A stretch of 64,000 nt of DNA from Owenia fusiformis (lineage: Eukaryota; Annelida; Polychaeta; Sabellida; Oweniidae), in contig CAIIXF020000006.1 of NCBI GenBank assembly GCA_903813345.2, positions 35,192,436-35,256,435 of the forward strand, in the 5' to 3' direction. Positions 1-12,700 of the stretch are shown one piece after another; the stretch's first letter is position 1, and every line of letters starts with the position of its first letter. Under the pieces are notes generated by a model. The model was not told the DNA's origin. It searched no databases and saw only the letters and a program-made list of their open reading frames with translations. The translations under genes were made by a program, and so were the position numbers.

Positions 1-324
1 CTTCATTTGCTGTTTTAAAACATTATGTGACAGTTTATAAAGTATATCCAATTCAGGCCATTCCTTTGTATAAAGTGTGCGGAACACGTTCGATACACAA
101 TAATTAGACAGAGGTTCAACAACTTTTGGATCCAATATTATGCAATATGTTGAGAGCAGACAAAGGTAAGGGAATATCACAGTAAGAAAGAAGATGATTT
201 AAATTGTGGAAATCTGTGAAAATCTAATTTTTTCTGAAATGGCACTTGGGACATTAGATTGCTTACCGAAACCAAGACATGTTACAGCAACGAATAACGC
301 AAAAAAATTGTTTCCCATTTTCAT
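1..324 (-). CDS. 5' end of a secreted-protein gene running off the left edge
   Basis: Exon 1 (267-324) starts at ATG 324-322 and encodes a classical signal peptide with a hydrophobic core (NNFFALFVAVTCLGF). It ends in phase 1 before a GTAAGC donor at 261-266. A second exon can be read at 1-122: an AG acceptor at 123-124, matching phase, and 40 open codons with no stop, including NYCVSNVF and KEWPELDILYK, reaching base 1. The exon 1 signal peptide and the DNA just upstream resemble those of the DFPase-like gene at 903-5003, so the two are probably tandem relatives, but the mature sequence of exon 2 does not resemble that neighbour. I do not recognise the family. The signal exon is fairly secure; the second exon has a weak acceptor context and is tentative. 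Confidence 0.45.
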
Positions 325-410
325 CTAATAAAAATGTTCAGTCAATTGCACGTATATTATGCAAATGTTCGAGCGATAATTGTTATCACCTTGTATGATT
401 CACGAAATGA
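325..410 (-). promoter_or_regulatory. Presumed proximal promoter/5' UTR shared with the neighbouring gene
   Basis: Bases just upstream of the ATG share blocks in the same order with 5004-5075, upstream of the DFPase-like gene: AATGTTCAGT, TGTTCGAG, TTGTTATCAC and a GATTC-CG block. This suggests the duplicated unit included the promoter. No TATA position is assigned. Confidence 0.35.
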
Positions 411-755
411 TGTAGTTTTAAATGATGAATTAAAAGATTAAAATGAAATGATTTAATGTCCTTCTCTCAACCGCTTAAATGTAATCAACGTGTAAAGCAT
501 CACTAATAACATAAGAGTAATTGATAAAATTGTTGTTCATAAAGTCACACTCGATAACGATAAACAAGAAGAACAATTGAATTTAATATCTCTATTGAGG
601 TCGAAATGACATTAACTCATTGATGCATATCCTGCAACATATTATGTCATACATAAATGAAATAACAAAAGGGAGATTTTCTTTACAGGAAAGTACAATT
701 GTTTTGAGGATACATAAATAAAACAAATACAATATTATTGCGTCCTTACAATACT

Positions 756-761
756 TTTATT
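756..761 (-). terminator. Polyadenylation signal AATAAA of the DFPase-like gene
   Basis: TTTATT on the plus strand (AATAAA on the minus strand) lies about 140 bases downstream of the stop codon at 903-905. It is the first good hexamer in the 3' region. Confidence 0.4.
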
Positions 762-902
762 AAATTAAACATAATAGATGTACTAGAAGTAATTCTTCAG
801 TGCAACACAAGTACGAAATGTACATATAGAAACAACATTTAATGATCTGAATTACACTCATATTATCTAACGCCTACATCCTCTCATACATCTGTGACTC
901 CT

Positions 903-3900
903 CTAGGGTCTCTCGCAATACTGCTCCATTCCCTTGCTCTTCCACTGAATCTTCCACAAACTATTGGACTCGTTCTCAGTGATATACAACTCTGTTGAGT
1001 TAGGCCTGAACTGAATATTTGTGACGTACACAAAGGGGGTCTTTACTACACGCACCGGTGCACCTCCACCAGGCCCGAAGACATACAGATGGCCAGAGTT
1101 ATAGTCTGCAACAATAAGGTCTCCATCTTCATCAAAATCCATACCTGCTGGAATACTGTTGGCTATAATCAGAAAATAACGAATGTTTAAAAGAGAGAAA
1201 CATATTTGTGTTTATTTTCTGAAAATACAGGGTTTGCATGGCACACGTGTCACTGTTGATGTTTCACCATTTAAATATATATTTTTTGAGAATTTCAACA
1301 AATCAATGGGTCAAAATCTGGCAGTTGATATAAAATATCAAAGTTCAGAAAAAATAACCCAAATGTCAGTTCAAACTGACAGAGCCTCTTAAATAAAAAA
1401 AACATGAGTAAATAGTATGTCTTCGGGCTCTATTACACTATACGCATTCCTTTTATATATACCTGGAAGATTTCCCCAAACTCTCTTTTTTTCTATCTGA
1501 CAATGGCCAACGATATCGAAGCTCCAGAGAGTGGCGTTTCTGGCGACTCCAAATATCAGTTTCATTGGAGTGCCATCTTTATTATGTTGTACTGCTATAC
1601 CATTAGGGAATACATAACCAGTGGAAACCTTTATAAGTTCACCAGTTCTGTTGTAGCAGTACACACTTCCAAATGGTTCCTTGAAATAGCAACAGTTGTA
1701 GGTATATAGCAAAGTAACTACATGAACACAGATCACTATAGGAGCAATCCCTGTATAAAAGTTTTTTTACTCATATCTAATTGTACATGTAGGGTAGGGG
1801 ACTGATCAGAATGGCAAACTTGAAATAACGAAATTGATCAATTACACTGAGTCTAGGCCAAGGCAAAATAACTGTTCATCTGTTGTAAAATATAAAAGGG
1901 CTATACTCACAGGCTGGTATCGAAAGATTTGTCCGCTGTGACGGAGCATGCTATTTTTCATAAAAATACTAACAATGCTCCACGATTTATTTTTTAACTC
2001 ATATGTTTCGTTATATCAAAGATAATTACTAACTCCATGCAATGAATATATCATTTGCGGGTAACCTTCACTTCTGTTTGAAGTCCAATAACGCTAGGAG
2101 TAAAAGCTATTGAAAACGGTGCCAGAGTATCAAACTCTTAAATGTACCTTTTCTTTTATAACTTTTTAATGGCATGATATAGGGACACGATAATATTAAC
2201 ACATGTTTTCAGCATAACTCTGAATGTATTAATGAGATATTAATGCATTGGGTCTTTTTATTAATTTTTTTTTATTAATTTTTTTTTGTCCGCTGTGACG
2301 GAGCATTTTCAGAGTTCACATTTGCAACTGCTCCGTCACAGCGGACAAAAGAATTAACGATTATTTTTTACAAAAGAATTAAAAAGACCAAATTCATCAA
2401 CATCTCATGTATNNNNNNNNNNNNNNNNNNNNNNNNNNNNNNNNNNNNNNNNNNNNNNNNNNNNNNNNNNNNNNNNNNNNNNNNNNNNNNNNNNNNNNNN
2501 NNNNNNNNNNNNNNNNNNNNNNNNNNNNNNNNNNNNNNNNNNNNNNNNNNNNNNNNNNNNNNNNNNNNNNNNNNNNNNNNNNNNNNNNNNNNNNNNNNNN
2601 NNNNNNNNNNNNNNNNNNNNNNNNNNNNNNNNNNNNNNNNNNNNNNNNNNNNNNNNNNNNNNNNNNNNNNNNNNNNNNNNNNNNNNNNNNNNNNNNNNNN
2701 NNNNNNNNNNNNNNNNNNNNNNNNNNNNNNNNNNNNNNNNNNNNNNNNNNNNNNNNNNNNNNNNNNNNNNNNNNNNNNNNNNNNNNNNNNNNNNNNNNNN
2801 NNNNNNNNNNNNNNNNNNNNNNNNNNNNNNNNNNNNNNNNNNNNNNNNNNNNNNNNNNNNNNNNNNNNNNNNNNNNNNNNNNNNNNNNNNNNNNNNNNNN
2901 NNNNNNNNNNNNTAAGCACCAATATCCAAGAGAATCCAAAATAGACGCCATTATTCAAGATGGCATGAAGTAGTTAATCAGCTTTAAGATTTGGTACCAT
3001 CTGCATTGTGATCGAGATCTAATTTCAAGGTTATAAGAGGATAGACAGGCCCGTGAAATGGGAAGATGGTGCATTTGGTGTGACAGCAGATCGACAGATT
3101 AAAGTCTGCAAGATTATGGTCGTTAGAGGAAAATAATCAACATTAAACTTGAGGACACGTTTATTTAGGGATCATAATTCCTCTGTAAAGTTGAAAGTTT
3201 AATTTCATAAATCAATACTACAAATTTCGTTGAACACCGTAGTCTAATCGTATGATTGTTACAGTAAACAACTTGGATGGGAGAAAAACGTGTAGATTTA
3301 GATATATGGCGGGTGAAGAGTAAGATCTAACCTTGTTATTTTTTAAATCAATTTTGAAGATTTCACATCCATATGATACCAAGTAAAAGGTTCCGTCCAT
3401 GGTGAAAACAGGACCACCTGCGCTCGACGACACATTATGAACTATTTTGTCAAAATTCACTACAGAGAAATAACAAATAGTATAGATGTAGAGCGTTAGA
3501 TTAAACTACTATCACACCAAACTAGTTCTCACTACGTTCTCGAAAACGGGCTTAAACTGTGCACGAACGGATTTGACGTACTAAGAACCCACTAAAAACC
3601 GTTTGGGATCTGTTTACAAACTTCATGAAAAGCACTTAGAGCATGCTCAAAATTTTCTGGTGATCGTCAAAACGTTGCCGAATCGGTTTTAAACTGTGTG
3701 CGAACTGAATGAACGTAGCTACAACGTTCTACGGTCTGTTTACGAACTTTATGGACTTTCCCGGACGGGGTATGTGATTTAGAATTTTGAATCGATTCAA
3801 AATTCGATGGCGACCATACCGTTCGGTAATCAGGTCATGATGACCTTCTAGACTAAGGGACAGTTTATACTACGTTGCACACCGACGTGGTGCGACCTGG

Positions 3901-5003
3901 ACGAACTGCGAATGAAATGGACGTATTGAAGACTGTTTATGAACGAAGTAGCTACGGTAACTATTTTAGACATATATCCCTACCGCAGCCAGATTGGGCC
4001 CGAAGTGGGGGAATTTTCCCTAATTATTCGAGTTGCTGATATATTTGCTCGTAAATGTCTTACTTTTAACAAACGGGTAAAATATTTGGATAGAAATCAA
4101 CCTCTTTGTTGATGAAAAAAGAAAATCTTACAAATTCTTTCCAACGGAAGTTCATCGGTTTTGTTATAAAGATGTAACGTGTTTATAACCAGGCGGGGGC
4201 CACTGGTACTAGTACATAAACTCTTGGTTTGTATCAATATATTGTATTTCCTTACCTTTACACTGTTGAAGGCATCCACTGAGGACTGCGTCATAGTTCA
4301 ACTCATTAGAAGAGGATGCGCATGTTTTCCAGCAGGAATTCCAAATTGTACTATTCTGTGACAGGCAAAGGACACATAAAATCTAATAATACTGTTTAGG
4401 TAAAATACATAAGGATAACATTGGCGTTGAGCAAAAAGTATATCATAGAAATGATCTATGGAATGCAGAAAAACTGAAATCTGGAGCTCTAGTTGAGAGC
4501 CCATGATATTTGGGAATGTGGAACTTATAAAAAGTAGACCTTCATTTAAAATAATGCACTTTTGTATTTTCATTGAAATTGAGCTATTGTTCAAATAATT
4601 TATTTATAATAAATATAAATGACATACTTCAGCGATCCTGCATATTCTGGAACATTTTCCAAGTTTCAACTTTTTGCAAGTGTTTTTACAAGGTCCGTAC
4701 TTTGTTTTTGAGGTTAATCCTGAAAAATTATATTATTCTTGCAAATCCATAAATGCTTAATGTAATAAGATTTTTTATTTCAAAGTTGAAGTTCAACTGT
4801 AAATTACCGAAATTATTCGTCGTTAAGCACAGAAGGGATTGCAGAAGACCATATATTCAGAAAATGCGAACGTTGACTTGACAATTATTTGTCGGTAATA
4901 AAAATGTCATATTATGATAGAGAATTGGCTCGGACAATTACTTACCCATGGCTAGAAGAGTTATACCAACCAACAACGCAAAAAGCTTGTGCCTCATATT
5001 CAT
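903..5003 (-). CDS. Secreted Cys-rich plus DFPase-like beta-propeller protein (probable pseudoenzyme)
   Basis: Exons on the minus strand: 4946-5003, 4628-4719, 4256-4355, 3332-3459, at least one missing exon (probably in the N gap at 2413-2912), 1463-1679 and 903-1147. Every visible junction has GT/AG and matching phase. Exon 1 is a 20-residue signal peptide. Exons 2-3 encode a linker with four CX3C pairs (CKNTC, CSRIC, CWKTC, CLQQC). The later exons match the SMP-30/DFPase six-bladed propeller: AGGPVF, FGSVYCY, FPNGIAV, KKRVWGNLP, GMDFDEDGD, VFGPGGG and WKIQW followed by QYC. Compared with squid DFPase, the Asn of FPNG (N175) and the Asp of GMDF (D232) are kept. E21 is Gly, D229 is Ala (this depends on the acceptor chosen), H274 is Gln and H287 is Asn, so phosphotriesterase activity is unlikely. 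N120 falls in the missing part. Family assignment is strong; the fusion rests on phase and continuity, not on a transcript. Confidence 0.75.
1928..2350. repeat. Short inverted-repeat element, TTTGTCCGCTGTGACGGAGC arms
   Basis: The 20-base arm TTTGTCCGCTGTGACGGAGC occurs forward at about 1928-1947 and 2286-2305, and inverted at about 2330-2350. The last two form a hairpin with a loop of about 24 bases. This looks like a MITE plus a partial copy, in the intron of the DFPase-like gene. Confidence 0.6.
2413..2912. other. Assembly gap of 500 N
   Basis: A run of exactly 500 N, the usual placeholder for a gap of unknown size. It lies in the DFPase-like gene where about 90 propeller residues (between the NNK and EPFGS exons) are not visible in the flanking sequence. 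Confidence 0.99.
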
Positions 5004-5270
5004 ATTGTATAATGTTCAGTTCAGCAGCTGTTCGAGTTTTGTTATCACATCGGATGATTCGCGGAGTAATGAATGTTAAAACGATATACAGTAGGCCATT
5101 ATTATAAACGTTGAAGAAGAAATGATTTAGTGTCATCGTTTCAGGATATGTATGTACACTCCCCTCCATAAGTTTGGCAACATTAGCTCCCCCAGGCCAT
5201 TGAACTACGTTTTAAAGCCTCTTTACGTTTGAATTTTTATTTACTTAACCTGCGATGAAATACTTTATAA

Positions 5271-5478
5271 TATTGATGGAAACGTAATTTGACTTCATTT
5301 CTAATACCTCCATATTTTCCCAATTTTTTCTTCAATTAAAATAGGTCGAAAATTAATGATAACTTCATCACGATAAATAAACGATAAATTCATCAAATTT
5401 ATCATCAATTTTCGACCTATTGTAATTGAGAAAATTTGGAGGTTTTGGAAATAAAGTCAAATTACGTTTTCATCAATA
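5271..5478. mobile_element. Palindromic MITE
   Basis: The left arm starts ATTGATGGAAACGTAATTTG; the right arm ends with its near-exact complement (CAAATTACGTTTTCATCAAT). The arms extend inward through AATAGGTCGAAAATTGATGA-like sequence, so nearly the whole element folds back. No coding potential. Confidence 0.7.
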
Positions 5479-5892
5479 GTATAGTACCCCACACAAGTTT
5501 TTGATAACAACTTTGACCCATGATTTGAACACTCTATCCTTGACTATTTGTTTATAAATTTAGCACACATAAACTAGAGAAAATTCCCAACATTGGAAAT
5601 TTTTTGTTTTTATTTTACTTCAATAACAATAAAATTACAAGTAATCAAATCAAGGGTGTCATTAATGGGTTTTCACCAAATTGACGTCATAAAATCATTC
5701 TATGAATTGTTCATTTTAACAATTTTATTGACTTTTATCTCATTATCTTATCAATATTCATCTTATTGAATTTCATCTCAAAGCAGTCCTGTATTTATGG
5801 TACTTATGAATAGTTTATTACAAATCCTACATTTGGAGATTGTATACTTGTCCTAGATCTATACTGTCTGATTGTAATTAACACTTCTTTAT

Positions 5893-6733
5893 CTTCTGTT
5901 CAAGGGTGCGATATTGTTCACCATGTGTCCATTTTCGTTTAATGCTGCAACAAGTACACACGTACCAAAAAGTGAATGCCACGCCCACTTTTCCCTAAAA
6001 GCAGCTATGTGCGACTATATTTGATAAATATTATTGTTTTATAGGATCATATATAAACCTTTCAGTGTTTAAGTGTTAAAATATACATATTGATACATTT
6101 TTACAAAGTAGCAGGCATAAAATCCAAACAGATTTGTATATATTTCACTTTGAGATCAAAAGGACACATTTGGGAGGGGTCATTGAAAATATTTCGAGAT
6201 ATAAATACTGTTTCTATGGTAACCATAAAAGTTAGAAATTGGAAATTTCTGGCACTTACTAACCTTAACATACCCTACCCTATATAAAACAATGAATATC
6301 TGACATGCATTAGCACTCTTTTTATTGGGTGGTATTAAAGTACCCCCATGGCTTTTGGGGGGTAGGGGTATAAATTGGTCTGAGGGCTGTCTGCCACCCC
6401 TATACCCAGATAAGATGTTAGTATACTATATATCGAGTTCTGTCAACATTTATCACTTTGTCAGCTAGATCAAATATTTTTCTGTAGTCTAAAAATGGAT
6501 GCAAACATACTTAAACTGCGTATTCAATACATTGTTATATCTCGTGAAATAGTACTTTATTGAATCAACACAACATCTGAACATGGGCCCTGTTAATATA
6601 AACGAATCTTGAGCTACAAAGATGTCATATTATGGTACAAAATTGGAATAGCAATACAAAAGCCTAGAATGGTAATATCAACCAACTCAAGAAAAAAATA
6701 AGCCACACGGTGAACAGAATCGCACCCTTGAGC
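5893..6733. mobile_element. Non-autonomous element with about 34-bp terminal inverted repeats
   Basis: The left end (5893-5926) carries TCAAGGGTGCGATATTGTTC and the right end (6700-6733) its complement GAACAGAATCGCACCCTTGA with a few mismatches. About 840 bp in all; no transposase frame. It directly borders the 162-bp satellite. I see no clear target duplication. Confidence 0.55.
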
Positions 6734-6744
6734 AGAATACACCT

Positions 6745-9700
6745 TTCGGGATGTAAAATCCAAAATGGCCACCTTAACATTTACCCAGAATGCCGAAAAA
6801 CTATTGAGTTATAAACTTTCATAGGTAGAAACATCCCTGAGAATTTCAAATGAATCCCTGAATCGGTTTGGCTGGAAACCTGTAGACAAGCCTTGACAGA
6901 CAAGATTTAAGGACGGAAAATCCAAAATAGCCGCCTTAACATTTACCCAGAATGCCGAAAAACTAATCAGTTCTAATCTTTCATAGGTAGAAACATCCCT
7001 GAGAATTTCAAACAAGAACACAAATGTGTACAAAATGTCCCCACCTTTGGGTGATCCCGTCAAATGGTTATCCTGAAAATGAGTAGACACGACTTTACCG
7101 ACACAATTTGAGGAGGGAATATCCAAAATGGCCACCTTAAAATTTACCCAGAATGCCCGAAAATTAGTCAGTTCTAGATTTTCATACTAAGAGCCACCCC
7201 TGAAAATTTGAAATTGATCCCTCACACAGTTAACCAAAAAACATGTAAACAAGACTTTACAAACAAGATTTTAGGACGGAAAATCCAAAATGGCTGCCTT
7301 GACATTTATCCAGAATGCCAAAAAACTAATCACTTCTATATTTTCATACTAAGAATCATCTCTGAAAATTTGAAATTGATCTACCAAACGGTTCACCTAA
7401 AAACGCGTAGACAAGACTTTACAGGCAAGATTTTGGGACGGAAAATCCAAAATGGCTGCCTTGACATTTATCCAGAATGCCAAAAAACTAATCAGATCTA
7501 GATTTTCATACTAAGAGTCATCCCTGAAAATTTGAAATTGATCTACCACACGGTTCACCTAAAATGCGTAGACAAGACTTTATGGGCAAGATTTTAAGAT
7601 GGAAAATCCAAAATGGCTGCCTTGACATTTATCCAGAATGCCAAAAAACTAATCAGATCTAGATTTTCATTCTAAGAATCATCCCTGAAAATTTGAAATT
7701 GATCTACCAAACAGTTCACCTGGAAACGCGTAGACAAGACTTTACAGACAAGATTTTAGGACGGAAAATCCAAAATGGCTGCCTTGACATTTACCCAGAA
7801 TGCCAAAAAACTAATCAGATCTAGATTTTCTTATTAAGAATCATCCCTAAAAATTTGATATTGATCTACCAAACGGTTCACCTGAAAACGCGTAGACAAG
7901 ACTTTACAGACAAGATTTGAGGACGCAAAATCCAAAATGGCTGCCTTGACATTTACCCAGAATGCCCAAAAACTAATCAGATCTAGATTTTCATACTAAG
8001 AATCATCCCTGAAAATTTGAAATTGATCTACCAAACGGTTCACCTGAAAACGCGTAGACAAGACTTTACAGACAAGATTTTAGGACGGAAAAATCCAAAA
8101 TGGCCGACAATAAAAAAGTGATTATTAGTTTTTGCTGATTTCCTTTTACAAAATTATCACATATTACTACCGTTAACAATAACATAGGCTTTTACAACAA
8201 AGTACACCTGAAATTATTTATAAAGCTACTAAATAGTTAAAGTATGAAAACTGAAAAACACCATTCAATATGATACAAAGTATTATCGCACGCTAACTTT
8301 TCTTAAAACATTCAAAATGGCTGACATGACTGAGCTAACAGGTCCAAAACCTAATCAGATGTAGAATGAACAAGATGTTAACGTTTCAAAAGCAACTGTG
8401 AAGCCGTTTTTCTTAAAGTTTGCAGACAAGGATTTTAGCATTTGACTTCAAAATGGCCGACAGGAAGTAGGTATCCAGTTATCCCTGAAAATTTGAAGGT
8501 GATATCTGTGGCGGTTTTGGAGATAACTGCCGGACGTACGGACGGACGGACGGACGGACATACGGACAGACGCGCCTAGGCCGACAATATGGCCCCACAC
8601 TATGTGGTGGGGACATAAAAATGAATCCCTCAAACTGTTTGGCTGGAAACCTGTAGACAAACCTTGACAGAAAAGATTTTGGGACGGAAAATCCAAAATG
8701 GCCACCTTAACATTTACCCAGAATGCCAAAAAACTAATCAGATCTAGATTTTCATACTAAGAATCATCCCTGAAATTGATCTACCAAAGAGTTCACCTGG
8801 AAACGCATAGAAAAGACTTTACAGACAAGATTTTAGGACGGAAAATCCAAAATGGCTGCCTTGACATTTACCCAGAATGCCAAAAAACTAATCAGATCTA
8901 GATTTTCTTATTAAGAATCATCCCTAAAAATTTGATATTGATCTACCAAACGGTTCACCTGAAAACGCGTAGACAAGACTTTACAGACAAGATTTTAGGA
9001 CGCAAAATCCAAAATGGCTGGCTTGACATTTACCCAGAATGCCCAAAAACTAATCAGATCTAGATTTTCATACTAAGGATCATCCCTGAAAATTTGAAAT
9101 TGATCTACCAAACGGTTCACCTGAAAACGCGTAGACAAGACTTTACAGACAAGATTTTAAGACGGAAAAATCCAAAATGGCCGACAATAAAAAAGTGATT
9201 ATATTTTGCTGATTTCCTTTTACAAAATTATCACATATTACTACCTTTAACAATAACATAGGCTTTTACAACAAAGTACACCTGAAATTATTTATAAAGC
9301 TACTAAATAGTTAAAGTATGAAAATTGAAAAACACCATTCAATATGATACAAAGTATTATCGCGCGCTAACTTTTCTTAAAACACCTTAACATTTACCCA
9401 GAATGCCAAAAAAACTAATCAGTTCTAAACTTTCATAGGTAGAAAAATCCCTGAGAATTTCAAATGAATCCCTTAAACGGTTTGGCTGGAAACCTGTAGA
9501 CAAGCCTTGACAGACAAGATTTTAGGACGGAAAATCCAAAATGGCCGCCTTAACATTTACCCAGAATGCCGAAAACTAATCAGTCCTAAACTTTCATAGG
9601 TAGAAACATCCCTGAGAATTTCAAATGAATCCCTCGCACAGTTTGGCTGAAAAACTGTGGACAAGCCTTGAGAGACAAGATTTTAGGACGGAAAATCCAA

Positions 9701-12700
9701 AATGGCCGCCTTAACATTTACCCAGAATGCCGAAAAACTAATCAGTTCTAAATTTTCATAGGTAGAAACATCCCTGAGAATTTCAAATGAATCCCTCAAA
9801 CGGTTTGGCTGGAAACCTGTAGACAAGCCTTGACAGATAAGATTTTAGGACGGAAAATCCAAAATGGCCGCCTTAACATTTACCCAGAATGCCGAAAAAC
9901 TAATCAGTCCTAAACTTTCATAGGTAGAAACATCCCTGAGAATTTCAAATGAATCCCTCGCACAGTTTGGCTGGAAAACTGTGGACAAGCCTTGACAGAC
10001 AAGATTTTAGGACGGAAAATCCAAAATGGCCGCCTTAACATTTACCCAGAATGCCGAAAAACTAATCAGTTCTAAATTTTCATAGGTAGAAACATCCCTG
10101 AGAATTTCAAATGAATCCCTCAAACGGTTTGGCTGGAAACCTGTAGACAAGCCTTGACAGATAAGATTTTAGGACGCAAAATCCAAAATGGCTGCCTTGA
10201 CATTTACCAAGAATGCCCAAAAACTAATCAGATCTAGATTTTTATACTAAGGATCATCCCTGAAAATTTGAAATTGATCTACCAAACGGTTCACCTGAAA
10301 ACGCGTAGACAAGACTTTACAGACAAGATTTTAAGACGGAAAAATCCAAAATGGCCGACAATAAAAAAGTGATTATATTTTGCTGATTTCCTTTTACAAA
10401 ATTATCACATATTACTACCGTAAACAATAACATAGGCTTTTACAACAAAGTACACCTGAACTTATTTATAAAGCTACTAAATAGTTAAAGTATGAAAATT
10501 GAAAAACACCATTCAATATGATACAAAGTATTATCGCGCGCTAACTTTTCTTAAAACACCTAAACATTTACCCAGAATGCCAAAAAAACTAATCAGTTCT
10601 AAACTTTCATAGGTAGAAACATCCCTGAGAATTTCAAATGAATCCCTTAAACGGTTTGGCTGGAAACCTGTAGACAAGCCTTGACAGACAAGATTTTAGG
10701 ACGGAAAATCCAAAATGGCCGCCTTAACATTTACTCAGAATGCCGAAAAACTAATCAGTCCTAAACTTTCATAGGTAGAAACATCCCTGAGAATTTCAAA
10801 TGAATCCCTCGCACAGTTTGGCTGAAAAACTGTGGACAAGCCTTGAGAGACAAGATTTTAGGACGGAAAATCCAAAATGGCCGCCTTAACATTTACCCAG
10901 AATGCCGAAAAACTAATCAGTTCTAAATTTTCATAGGTAGAAACATCCCTGAGAATTTCAAATGAATCCCTCAAACGGTTTGGCTGGAAACCTGTAGACA
11001 AGCCTTGACAGATAAGATTTTAGGACGGAAAATCCAAAATGGCCGCCTTAACATTTACCCAGAATGCCGAAAAACTAATCAGTCCTAAACTTTCATAGGT
11101 AGAAACATCCCTGAGAATTTCAAATGAATCCCTCGCACAGTTTGGCTGGAAAACTGTGGACAAGCCTTGACAGACAAGATTTTAGGACGGAAAATCCAAA
11201 ATGGCCGCCTTAACATTTACCCAGAATGCCGAAAAACTAATCAGTTCTAAATTTTCATAGGTAGAAACATCCCTGAGAATTTCAAATGAATCCCTCAAAC
11301 GGTTTGGCTGGAAACCTGTAGACAAGCCTTGACAGATAAGATTTTAGGACGCAAAATCCAAAATGGCTGCCTTGACATTTACCAAGAATGCCCAAAAACT
11401 AATCAGATCTAGATTTTTATACTAAGGATCATCCCTGAAAATTTGAAATTGATCTACTAAACGGTTCACCTGAAAACGCGTAGACAAGACTTTACAGACA
11501 AGATTTTAAGACGGAAAAATCCAAAATGGCCGACAATAAAAAAGTGATTATATTTTGCTGATTTCCTTTTACAAAATTATCACATATTACTACCGTAAAC
11601 AATAACATAGGCTTTTACAACAAAGTACACCTGAACTTATTTATAAAGCTACTAAATAGTTAAAGTATGAAAATTGAAAAACACCATTCAATATGATACA
11701 AAGTATTATCGCGCGCTAACTTTTCTTAAAACACCTAAACATTTACCCAGAATGCCAAAAAAACTAATCAGTTCTAAACTTTCATAGGTAGAAACATCCC
11801 TGAGAATTTCAAATGAATCCCTTAAACGGTTTGGCTGGAAACCTGTAGACAAGCCTTGACAGACAAGATTTTAGGACGGAAAATCCAAAATGGCCGCCTT
11901 AACATTTACCCAGAATGCCGAAAAACTAATCAGTCCTAAACTTTCATAGGTAGAAACATCCCTGAGAATTTCAAATGAATCCCTCGCACAGTTTGGCTGG
12001 AAAACTGTGGACAAGCCTTGAGAGACAAGATTTTAGGACGGAAAATCCAAAATGGCCGCCTTAACATTTACCCAGAATGCCGAAAAACTAATCGGTTCTA
12101 AATTTTCATAGGTAGAAACATCCCTGAGAATTTCAAATGAATCCCTCAAACGGTTTGGCTGGAAACCTGTAGACAAGCCTTGACAGATAAGATTTTAGGA
12201 CGGAAAATCCAAAATGGCCGCCTTAACATTTACCCAGAATGCCAAAAAACTATTATTGAGTTATTAACTTTCATAGGTAGAAACATCCCTGAGAATTTCA
12301 AATGAATCCCTCAAACGGTTTGGCTGGAATCCTGTAGACAAGCCTTCACAGACACGATTTTAGGACGAAAAATCCAAAATGGCTGCCTTAACGTTTACCA
12401 AGAATGCCGAAAAACTAATCAGTTCTAAACTTTTATAGGTAGAAACATCCCTGAGAATTTCAAATGAATCACTCAAACGGTTTGGCTGGAAACTATAGAC
12501 AAACTAAAACCTTGACAGACAAGATTTTAGGACGGAAAATCCAAAATGGCCGTCTTAACATTTATCCAGAATGTCGAAAAACTAATCAGTTCTGATCTTT
12601 CATAGGTAGAAACATCCCTGAGAATTTCAAATGAATCCCTCAAACGGTTTGGCTGGAAACCTGTAGACAAGCCTTGACAGACAAGATTTTAGGACGCAAA

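Noticed and set aside
2368-2973. Four open frames of 174-196 codons
   Set aside because: They consist almost entirely of N and have no information.
8448-8729. Frame with RPSVRTS-type repeats
   Set aside because: Translation of the GGACGG tract. The same happens at 27309-27620 on both strands.
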